Assembly: GCF_963678635.1 (NCBI RefSeq)
Contig: NC_087068.1
Location: forward strand, 1,552,001-1,616,000
From: Symsagittifera roscoffensis
Lineage: Eukaryota; Xenacoelomorpha; Acoela; Convolutidae
DNA length: 64,000 nt
Reading direction: 5' to 3'
Position 1 is the stretch's first letter. Every line of letters starts with the position of its first letter. The translations under genes were made by a program, and so were the position numbers. Shown here one piece after another: positions 44,601-56,600 of the stretch. A model generated the notes under the pieces. That model made no database searches. It had not been told where the DNA came from and saw only the letters and a list, made by a program, of their open reading frames with translations.

Positions 44601-47600
44601 TGGAAATATAGAGATAATTCGAGACCCTGTCTTACTTTTTTTAAAAATATCCTACGTTCAGTATATCCTTCGAGTTTTTTCGAATTGGTATGGTATTTTT
44701 CGTCTCCCGAGTTATAAAGTTTTGTTTCCTAGATGTGCTTTTTCGTCCATTGCTCAAATCAAGCCGGTTTAAATTTTTGTCGATGTGTTAGACAATTCTA
44801 TGCATAAAGACCGAGTTGAAAATTGTTGAAGTCGAATCTTTTTCAGGTTTTTGTGTTTTTTGGATCTGTTTTTCTTCAAATGCTTAATATAACTCGATTC
44901 CAAAGCCGTTTCGGAAACTTTTGCTTCTTTCAATAGATACTTTTCGATGTTATTTTTAATGATACTTTTTTGATGTATCGATATTTCCCTCAAAAATCTT
45001 AGGAATTTTGAATTGCGACGATCATTGAAAAGAACTGAAAGAGTCTTCAACTTGATATAGTTGATTGTGTTGAACAATTTTTTTTGGAAAATCTTCAACA
45101 TCTGTTATTTTCTGATTTTAAGTTCTTTGTATTGCTTACCATTATTTCGAGCATAGACTTCAATTGTACATTTTGAGAACTATTTGAGTAGCGCATGTAT
45201 TAAACTTGCGAACTATAATGCATGAAATAGTCATTTCATTTTCAGTCAATTGTACATGCTTCCGAGATAATAGTTGTAAAAACATTATTCTGCCAAATTA
45301 AGTGTCATACAAAAATTCAACATGTACACTTTCGCCTGAAAAGTTAGCTTTGAAATAAATTGTAAATACTGTTGTAGTATAACAAAGCGATGTAGCTATG
45401 TAAATTGAACATGTAATATATCACCCTTCAATCTACTTACCATCTTCTCTGGAAGAATGATTTTTGCAATGCTAAGCTCAGTTTTTCAGTATCACCAGAA
45501 AGTTTGATTTTATCATATATTATGTTTAAAAGTTTTTTTTTGGTGTCTCTCAAAACATTCCTTTTTCAAATTCTTTACAGATTTGAAATGGAGTCAATGA
45601 CAATAAATTGTTGCTCATTTGAATTTTAGTTTTCGCATCAGCTTTTCTAATAAACTAAGTTTGTTCCAATGATTTTGACTATTATAGTCATTCATTTTTG
45701 TATCGCAAGTGGCGGGAAGCTCAGCTTCGCCTTTGTGTCATCAAAATGTCCATCAATCATGTATTGCCTCCTCTATTTCAAGGTCACTTCACAACTCTCA
45801 TTCTTTATCTCATGCGGTGAAGAGAACTGAAGCATCATTCAATGTAATCCGCTCGTCATAATGTCAGTTTTGTACAAAACTTGGCAAAAGGGATTAAAAT
45901 CTTGTTCGTGAGATGGTCAAGACCTGTTTTTTTTAAATATAAAGTTTATAGCAGGTTATTCAGCAGGTTATTGATCGATAATAGTGAGTTCTACATTGGA
46001 ACCTACAACGGTTACCTCAATGTATTTTCATTTTAAGAGGCTTCAAATATTAGCATCAATGAAAAGTCAATCTATTTCAATGACACCACAGAGGTTGGCT
46101 GGAGTAAATAGTTGAACAAGTTTGATCCTGGCGTTTAGCTTTTTAGACATATAAGTGGATTCATAACCAATTTAGTGCTTCATAATCTATGAACTAAATG
46201 TGTGTTGTTGTGTTGGTTTCAGACGACGACGTTGATAGCGTTGCTGAAGACAGCCAGGCTGCTGCGTCTGGTGCGAGTGGCTCGCAAGCTAGACAGGTAC
46301 TAATAGAGAGAGATGCAAACGACACAATTCAATTCGGACAGACAGAATTAATTAGAAATTGCAATCTTTCCATTCCACTTTTCCATCCAATTTCGAGGCT
46401 TCAAACAACCTTGAGACATGAATTGTTTCTGAAATGCTAGCAAAGTTTTTCAAAAATAAGTCAAATACTTTTCTTTGATTTATTTTGTTTGTCCGAGTTG
46501 TTTTTCTACTAATTATGTTTTACTAGTCATTGATGCGGTGATTTAATGGTTCCCGCCTTTTTAACTCTAAACAACTTAACACCATACAAATTCATTCCCT
46601 ACTTTTTGTTGCCTTAGCAATTTAACATCGCTACAATTTAAAACAATTTCTATGACTTAACACCGTTTTAATCCAAAATCAAAAGAAAACTTACTTCAAA
46701 GGGGATTTCGGTAACCATCAAAGAATTAAACGAGAGAAATTTATGCCATTTAAAGCCAGACAAATTCGCGTTACGCAATTCGCGTAAGTTTTGAACAAAA
46801 ATGACCTTGCAAATGATTTCAATAAAACGTTTCAAACCAAAATGAAATGGCCTTGCCAATATTTTCAATGAATAATTCCAAAATGAACCAAAAACAAGTA
46901 ATAGCGCAATGAACTTCAATTTGAACGCTCAGTTTTGTCTTCGTAAACGGACATTATGTTTTGTACTCTTTCATTTAATACTCGATACTTTTTCTTTTTT
47001 GTGAACTTATGGCCACTTGATGCATCAAAAAAGTGAGTTTTTGTACGGAAGCGTCTTTTTGCAGGCTGCCCACTACTTTCCACATATTTGGGTGGGAAAG
47101 ATGAAATAAGATGTTGTGTTTGCATTTGTTTATCACTTGAGTAAAGTATAAAGTGTCTGTCAGATTTTAATTTTTGTCAGAAATTTTACGGCAAATTATT
47201 ATGAATGAGCACACGCAGCTTTTTCAGTAATCATAATGGTTTAGCAAAAAGTTTAATTGAAAATAAATTACAAACTTGTTGATAAGAGTCTTAAGTAAAT
47301 TAGGAAGCCTCCTTTTAGCATGTATAACTAAGTTAAACCAAGTTTTTCATTATGGTGCGTGCGTTAATTGCAGGATTAACTTTGGCGCGATAAGAGTTAA
47401 GATAAGGAATTCATACAGCTTTAATTTTAATACTGAAATGACTAGGTGTTAAAATGTACTGTGTTGAACTGGAAAATAGGAGTTATATTGTTGTCGATTT
47501 AAATTGTTTAGTAATGAAATGACTATGTGTTAAAAAGTACGGTGTTAAATTGTATGTCATTAAATTGTAGGACACCGATTTAATCTATCCGAACTTGAAA

Positions 47601-50600
47601 ATTAGAACGGGTATTTCTCAAATAGGGTTAAATTTAGACAAAAATGATGAAGACAAAACTTACTTACAATTTAAGGAGAACTAGTATGCTGCAATTTGGA
47701 CTGGATTGTGCTAAAACTCTAAGCAAATTTTGTCTTCATCATTTTTGTCTAAAGTCAACCAATTAGAGATTAACCCGTTCTGAAGTTCAAGATATACTCG
47801 TTTTGTCCGGATATTTTATATTGGCACTGTATACGACAGTTGCATGGCTGTGCTGCTTTTAGCATCAAAAACTTAAATAACAATATTTTCTTAAAAAAAC
47901 TTGGCTAAAAAGCAGTATAATGGATGAACTATGGGCATCTTTTGTGTTTTGGATTAGCTGGGAAAACTAATCTAAAAACGCAAGAAGTTAAAAAGGTTAA
48001 TTTTGGTGACTTGAGTATGTTTGAGACAACATCAATATGAGAATGTTTGGTGTAAGCCAAAAATAAAAATCGCCGAAATATTTCTTGTGAAGTGTATATT
48101 ATGTGTATTGGTGAATTGCATTACAGGTACAGTGAGTATGGGCCGGCAGTGCTGATCCTTCTCATGTGTTCCTTCTCCCTTATAGCCCACTGGCTCGCAT
48201 GCATCTGGTACGCCATAGCCAACATGGAGAGACCCACGCTAGAGGTCAGTGAACTCAACATGTTCTACAAACACAATACGATCTACTTTTTCCTCAGTCA
48301 GAATTGTGCATCACTGTTCTAATAAGTGTCTTATCTTTTGTTTTATATTTCTTTTTCCTTTTACACATCTAGCGCATGATTGTAAAACAATCTGAAAGTG
48401 TATGTTTCTACCTATGGCATCAAATTTTTAAGTGTCAATGAACGTAGTGAAGTCACTTATATAGGTCGTTTTGATTTTATTGTTTTTTTTCAGAAAAAGT
48501 TCTAAACATTTGTTCGCGCTCAAATGTGATTTTTGTGCTGTTTGACTTTTGGTTTCTTTTCTAGTTCGATTCAAATTTATCTGCTAAATTGAAGGCCTTC
48601 TAATATTAGACTTTCGAGCGGTTTCGGTCTAATTTTCTCTAATTGGGTTTGTTTTGTGATAAAAGTTTCAATCATAAAATATTCTTGAAAATCGAAAAAG
48701 TTATTTAACCTGATATATTTCGTCGAAACTTGAAAATAGTTTATACATAAGTCAATCATTGTTGCTCAGTGTCCTTGAGTTCATTGACACTTTTCCCATT
48801 GTCTATTGGCTATATTGTGCAAGTTTTTCAATAGGCTGCACAACAAGTGTATGGCTTCTAGGGTTGTGCGGACTTACTTACTGGTAAGTAAGTTACTAGT
48901 AAACATACTAGTAACTTACTAGTAAGTAAAATAAGGCTTATTACTAGTAAGTTGAACCAAAATGAAATTTTTGAAAGTAAGGAGGCTCAATTATCAGTCG
49001 AAAGAACAGATAAACTTGTTTTTATATACTGCAACGCTGCTTTACTTGATAATACTGATTATAATGATTATTAAGCGGATTTTGAGTTTGTGTAAAATTA
49101 ATGGTCATCAAACTTGGTAGACTCTGAGTTTTTGAAACTTACTAGTAAGTAAAAGTAACTTACTAGTAAAAAAGTGGTAACTTACTAGTAAACGAATTTG
49201 ACTTACTAGTAACTGCACAACCCTAATGGCTTCCTTTATTTGTATTTTGCATGCACTAGGTAATCCAGAAAAATTCAACAAACGAGGTAATACAATAGAA
49301 TTTTGACAGATTTTTAGTTCCTAATGAGCTTCGCGAAGATACTGATATTGGCCGTGTAGATTTTTGATCATTCAAATTTCTAACTTTTTATTCTCTCTTT
49401 TTTGTCCTTTTGACCTTGAAGCGCGCTTTTTAATTTTTTTTTGTGAGCAAAGGTCCATTACGAGGCCAAACTGTAAATTTTAATTGCGCACAGACTTTTG
49501 CGTGTTTGTCTGGGGAATCTGGTTCGTGCGTATTGTGAAATTACAAACAAATACCTTGTACCGTGAGTTTTGTCGGCACAATATTGTGGCGGAGTCCACT
49601 CCGAGCGAAGAGACCAAAAACACGAAGTCTCCTAGCGTTTGGAACTGCACTCTGTATTAACCATTGGTTCCTGGATTGTAAAAAAAGCAAAAGGTCAAAG
49701 AAAAACAGTCTTGTTGCTGAATCTGCAACAAAGAAGATCCGCAAAAAAGTCTTCCCTTTAAGGTGGAAGGGTTCAGTCATCTTTTATAAAATATAAAAAT
49801 TGAGGAAATTCAGAAAAAAGGAAGAGTATTTGAATTTGTTGAGATATTTTAAGTACAGCGATGCAACTAGCGTCAAGCAACGTAATAATGACTCCAAATA
49901 GTTTGCCTCGAATCAAATCGTAGCGATCTTTGCTCACGTTAACTGATCGAATTATATCCCATGTTAAATGTCCCAAATTAGCCACATTGGACATTTTCAA
50001 ACGGTCAAAACTTGAAGTAATCACAGATTAAATATCTGTTTAATTTTGAGCTCATTGCGTCAATTTTTTTTAAGATGATATAAAAACAGCAATTCGAAAG
50101 TGTCAATTATGTTTTAGCCTGTTTTCGCGAGGCGCACGGATTTTAGAAAATTCATCGCTTTTTTCAGACCGTCAAGTTGCATTTCCGAGCTATACCGAAA
50201 CACCATCATGACCTCAATTTTAATTAAAGCTAAAAATTATTTTAGGCTCTTGAAAGGTTTTGGCCGAAAATTCCCTAAGAAAAAGGTTGGTTTATGCACC
50301 AAAAAATGAGTGCTGTTGAATAGTACCAAAAAAGATTATTTTTGTGGTGTAGGAGTCTAGTTTCTAAGAGAGGGATGTCTACCCTGCAATAATTCGTGCT
50401 TTTAAAAGGCGCCTTTTAATAAGCCCAATAGCATGAAAAGGGGTGAAATTTCTGAAATATGGCAGATTTTGTATTAATTTTGAATGCAACTATCCTGAAA
50501 TAATGAAATGCTTGGTTCTGCGCTTTTCGAAGTGTCGATGAACGAAATGAAGACACTGAGTGGGCGAATCTAGGATTTTCTTGAGGGGCGGACTTTGAAA

Positions 50601-53600
50601 AGTTTGTAGTTGGTCGGCCAAATTCATTTTCCGAGCACTTCAGAACACTATAAAGACCCTTTTGACCCCTCCGGGATTCGACCCCTGCCGACGCAAAGGG
50701 TCCCCTTTTTTTTACTATTTTGAAACGTCAAATTTTGGTAACGGACCCTAAAAACTTTTTAAAGGCGCCTTCGGCGCCAATATATACTAATTTTGAGGGT
50801 TTCCAAAAAAAATGCCTAAAAACTCCTTTTTTGGGCTGTTTTTTCAAAGTTTGGCCAAAACAGGGTCTTTTTAGTGCTTTAAGTGCTCGGAAAATCAATT
50901 TGGTCGACCTATAAAAAGGCGACAAAATTTTTTGAATTCCGCTCCCACCCCATAGATAAAATCCTTGATCCGCCCCTGCTATTGACCAAGAATTTTGCGC
51001 CGAAAATAAGTTTTTGAGAAAAAATCAAACGAGCCGTTAGGCTTTTTTGAAAAGTTTTGACTAATAAATTGTGTTTTTTCGACGCGCGCTCCCTTTCAAA
51101 GTTAGTATATTTTGGCGCCTTTAGAAAAATTTGAGTTGGTCGGCCTAAAATGGATGTTAGAAAATAATATCTAAGGAGGGACCCTTTGGTTGGTGAGGTG
51201 GTCCAAAACTTGGTTGGTGAGGGTGTCACTTTAGTTGGCGAGGGGGTCACCTTTTTGTTTCCACGTTTTTTTTTTAATTAACTGGCTGTTCTTTTTTGGA
51301 TGTTTTTTTCTACGCAAGCAAGGTTTGCTTCTTATCAACTCATTTTCTATGTGTTTTTCATTCTGTAGTTTTTTTGTCTGCTCTCAACTATCCATATCGC
51401 GAAAAGTTTGGTCCAATATTTTAAATATTTGACAAAATAATCAAAACGAGTTTATTTGCGACTGATAATAAAAGCGACAATGCTAATATCATTAACGTAC
51501 AGAAAAGATGAATGATCATCGATTTGATAGCACCAGAGATTATATTAAGAGTCGTGTTTTTGAAAGTTTCAGCGGCAAAAAGCGTAAAAAAACTCGAGCT
51601 CCCCTTCAAAATTAGTATATATTGGTCGGCCTAAAATGGATTTCATAAAATGTTATCAAAGGGAATTAGCGAGGGGGTAAAAAAAACCGCCACTGAAGAC
51701 ACTTGTTTAGGTTGAATGCTTTTCATTTGTTTTTTTTTTAAAGTCTTTAAGCATTGTTCCAGTTTTTCGGAAGCAATTTTTTTCTTTATCTCTTCTCCTT
51801 TTGCATGTTGTGTTGCAATGTGTGTACTTGGTGTTGTATTGCTTGTCTTCTCTGTGTTTTGTCCTATAGTACAAAATAGGCTGGATCGACCAGCTAGGAG
51901 AGCAAATCAACCAGCCGTTCAACGACTCAGCCTCCGAACAAGACCTGCTGATGTACCCCCCGCCGACAGCCACAGAAGCAGCAGCACAACTGCATGCCCC
52001 CCGTGCTATGCCAGGGGAGCCGGGAGGGGGGCCGTCGATGAAGGCGACCTACATTACGGCACTCTATTTCACATTCAGCAGTCTAACCAGCGTCGGCTTC
52101 GGCAATATTTCCCCCAACACCAACGCAGAAAAAGTGTTCTCCATATTAGTCATGTTAATCGGATGTAAGTTGAAATGAAACATGACCGACCTGTCTCTAC
52201 CGTCCTCCTCTTTTTCCTCTTCTGTAGTCAATTTATGCACCAAAAATGACTTTTAAGCCCAAAATTGGATTATGTGTTAGCCTTTTTTCTTACAAAATGT
52301 TCAACCAAGTAGTTGACAGTTGTCATATTCAGTTAAGCGCAGCTTAACCTAAACATGCGATTGTTGATATTCTCGTGGAGTTTGTTTGCAGTTTTAAACA
52401 CAACTTAATACGTGCGGTCAGAAGTGGTTATGTGTAACATACGGCCTTGAAGGAGCGTAAACTCGTCTTTGATATAGAGTAAACAACAATAACTGTAGTG
52501 AACTCAGAGTCATTTTTGGTGTGGAGACGGTTTTGAAAATGAGCCATTCGGTCATGTGCTTTCACTTTCTTTTCATGCTCAGTTAACTTCCATTTTCAGC
52601 ACAAAATCGGCTGGATAGACAAACTTGCCGACCAGTTAGGGACCCCCTTTGTAGATCCACACTCTCCAGTCAATCACAACTCGACCCCCTTAGTGGGTGG
52701 GGGTTTGAGCGGGGGAGGGGAGTATACAGTAACAGGGGGTCCTTCCTTGTCGCAGAAATATATCACGGCGCTCTATTTCGTTTTCAGTAGTCTGACTAGT
52801 GTCGGATTCGGGAACGTCTCTCCGAGCACAAATGCCGAGAAGATTTTTACTATCATGGTTATGATGCTCGGCTGTAAGTTGAGTACAGTACATTGTGGTC
52901 TCGCAAATGTGTATCGCGTATTTTTCAGTTGGTTTCCTGTCATTTCAACACAAAAAATTTTCATAAAATAGTGACATCAAGCAAAGACGGAAAATTGGAC
53001 CACTTTTAGGCCTGGTGAACAGCTTATCATTTAATGTATGATTTTTTCTCGAAAGCAAAAATTTTGCCCACTTGATTATGAGAAAGTGACAGGAAACTTG
53101 AGTGTTTTTCTTTGGTAGTGTTAACAAAGTAATTGGTTCATTTTTCTGTAGTGGTGTTCCACATCTGTGTTGAAGATTTTTCACGAGTCTTTTTATTTGG
53201 TCACTCGGTGTCCGTGCTATGGTTTCCTGCTATATTTTGAGTTGGACGAGTTTTGCGTTAAAATTGATTTCACTATGAAAATGAATCAAAATGATTTTTA
53301 AAACGAAATTATATGCTCATTTTGTTTATTGCTATTGATTGGCTTAAGTTGAGTTTGAAAGTGGCACAGACAAGTTCTCCCATGCGATAGTGTCAAAAAT
53401 TGGAGTAGTTCGAAGTGCCTGTCCATCCTATAGTTTAATCGAATTATTCAGCCGCACTACGATTCATCGTTAAGGTATCACTGAACGGGATCTTGTTAAC
53501 TATCCCCCGCCCATTTTGATTTTCAGAAATTCAACTTTGGCTGCCACATTTTCAATAGCTTAAAACAATTTTCAGAAAATATATTGAATTGAAAATTTTT

Positions 53601-56600
53601 ATGTAGGTATTATATAAATAGTGAGTAATACAAATACGGGGTCTTATGCACTAAACGGCCCAATATCATTATTTCTACATCTCTTGAACAAATTATTGTG
53701 GATGAATTTGATTGGCTAATTAGCCAAGCTAGTTCCATCGACATTTTCTGCCATTTCAATTGAAATTTCAAGCAGATAAAATTATTAGCCGAAATGATAA
53801 AGAAAATTGAATTTTGTTTTGTCAAGCCATTTTAGTGAATTTTGCTTGTCTGGGCAAGGTTTCACAAGTGACTCAAAATTAATTTGATAATTTGACTCAA
53901 AGTTCCACCTTTTCGGCAATTTCGGCTAATATTTTTATCTGCTAGAAAAGTTGATCGGAATGCCTGACCGTGTAACTTGAATTTGATTGGCTAAAATTAC
54001 CCAATCAAATTTGATCGCATAATTTTCAGCTTACGATGTAGAAAAATTGATTTTGGGCCGTTTAGTGCATAAGACCCTAAATACGAACGCGCGAAAATGA
54101 AAACCCAATTAATGTTTGACGTTTTTGAAGTTCATATTTTATACAGAAATGGTTGTCAAAAATAATACATGCATAGAGGGGAATAGTTAACAAGGTCCAA
54201 AAAGGGGAGGGGGAAATAGTTGACAAGATCCCACTAAACGTAGTAAGGGTCATTGTTTAAGGTTTCAGACAGTTTTTTTTCAGATAGACTAAAAGGCAGT
54301 TTGAAGTCAATTATTTGAGTTTTTCGAAGTGCCAAAGTTGAAACACGTATTTAAGCCTGTGGTTTTTTATTAGGTAAAAGTCTAACCAGTTGTTCACGCT
54401 CAAATTTTTTCTCCCGGTTTCGACTTTTTTCTCTATTGTAAAAGCAATTCAATTTATTATGCTAAACGGAAGGCAATTTACCATCTCGAATAACAAAAGT
54501 TGGACCAATTGTGCAATCCCCCGTAATGACCAATTGAGCTATCTCCCGCAATCAAAAACGGTAAAAAGCAACAAAAAGACATCAAACGCAAGCATATGGT
54601 TGATGTAAAGGCCCGGATTTTCGTTTAATAACTATTTTTTGTAGTTAACTAACTATTTCTGAAAAAAATGGAGGAAATAAACTCATCAGAGGGATGTGCT
54701 TTATATCAACTATCTCTGTTGAAGGTCTCCAGAAAACCGACAGTATTTCGAAAATTTTACAATTACATTGACATCTTCAACAAGGCTTGTCGCGTTGTGG
54801 GGAATTGGTTAGATAATGTAAATTACAAAACTGAAAATTTGAAAATTTTCCTGTAAAAGGCTATCACAAATGAAATACTCGGGTTTTAATTACCTTTTCT
54901 TCAACTAATTCGATGGTTTTTAAGGATATTTTTAGTTAGCTTAAATGATTTTTTACTTAACTAAAATTCGATGCCTTCTGATGTGCACGTAGTGCGCCAT
55001 CAATTGACTGACTGAAGTTTTTTTTCTCGTGAAAACTTTTTGAAAAAATTGATACTTTTCTGCAGCAGTTGTTTTTTTTTGCTTTTTTGTTTGGGCGACA
55101 TTGCCTTGAGGAAAGCAAGTTGTGATGATTTTTTGTTGGTTGTGTCGTTCTCCAAATACAAAACTGAAATATCGGGACAAAATTTAAAATATTTTTAGTT
55201 TTGAAGGTGGATTTTTAAAAATATTTCTCTGCGGAACGATAGATCTACCCATTGTATCAGTTTTCTCAAATTGAATTTATTTTATCAAAAAAGTGTCAAC
55301 CATAATTTGTTCTCGAAATTCAAAGAACTTCAACCTGATATTATTTTTCTTCGAAATTCAAAATTTAAAATGTTCAAAAATTTTTGATCATTTTTTCTAT
55401 TTTTCGTTGTCATTTTTTCTGTTGGGTTTATGTGAGTTTTGGTGTTTCACTTTTGTTGGAGAATCTGGCTCATGAATTATCATTCAACAGCTTTCAAGTA
55501 GTTGTAAACATGTCTTAAGTATTTTGAGCTATCCCCTCACCCGTTAATGGGGGAGGTGGTTGCTCAATTGATCACAAAATTGCCAAAAATTCAAAAATGA
55601 ATTTCAGAATTCCCAACGGAATAAAAAATTTTCTATTGATCATTTTTTCTCCAGTTGGGTTACTAGCATTTAAAAATGTCAATGATAAAAAATTCTGGTT
55701 AAGAGTAATAAACGTAGTGAAGACTCTTATATAGGTCTTGCTGATTTTTTTTTTGTTTTTTTTTCAGGAATTTTAAAGAGATCGTGATGTTTTTGTTTCC
55801 AGGAAAGTCATACAATTTGTTCATGTTCAGTTTTGATTTTTCGCTTGTGATTTCTTTTTAAGTTCAGTGCATTTTCATTGTAAAAAGGAGGACAAACTCC
55901 ACTATTGAACAGCAAAATTGTAAAGCTCACTTCTAATTTTGTAAATGGAAATTAATTATCAGATTTCCCAGCGAAAGAAAAGTTCTACCTATTGATCCAG
56001 TTTTTTTCAAATTGGGGTAGTTTAAACAAAAAAAGTCCATCATAAATTGTTCTACAAATTCAAAGAGTTCTAAGGCCATCTAATTTTTTATTCGAAATTC
56101 ATAAGTTGAAGATTTTTGAAAAAACAAGTCGGTTTTTTTTTCAGTTTTCTTGCGTTCATTACTCTTTTCCAACTGTCAGTTGGCTATGTTTTTTCATAGA
56201 GCTTCAAGCATAGAGCATAGCTTCAACTGTATGTTGGCTATGTTAAAAATATACATAACCAGTTCACTATGATGAAAGCATTTTGAAGTTCAAAATCAAG
56301 ACATCGAACTTCAATTGTTAAAGTTCGTGTCAATACAGTACCAAATGCTGTCCTTTTTTCAAACTTATTTTCATGCACATATCATTTGCATTTTGTTGCT
56401 AATTCATGCAAAGCACAGCTTTGCTGTATGTAATTCAGGCCCCCTTCGATCATTTTTTGGTTAGATGAATGAAAAAGTGAGGCAATTGTTTTCGATTTGA
56501 GAAATTTAATTTTTAATCTGATGAAATAATATTCTGGATGTCGTGCCAGTTTTCAGGAAAAATGCTTATGATAAGTCCATGCTCACTTTTTGTATCGGAC

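Noticed and set aside
44769-45101. 110-codon Lys-rich minus-strand frame
   Set aside because: Lys/Asn/Ile bias comes from AT-rich DNA, with no motif and no partner exons.
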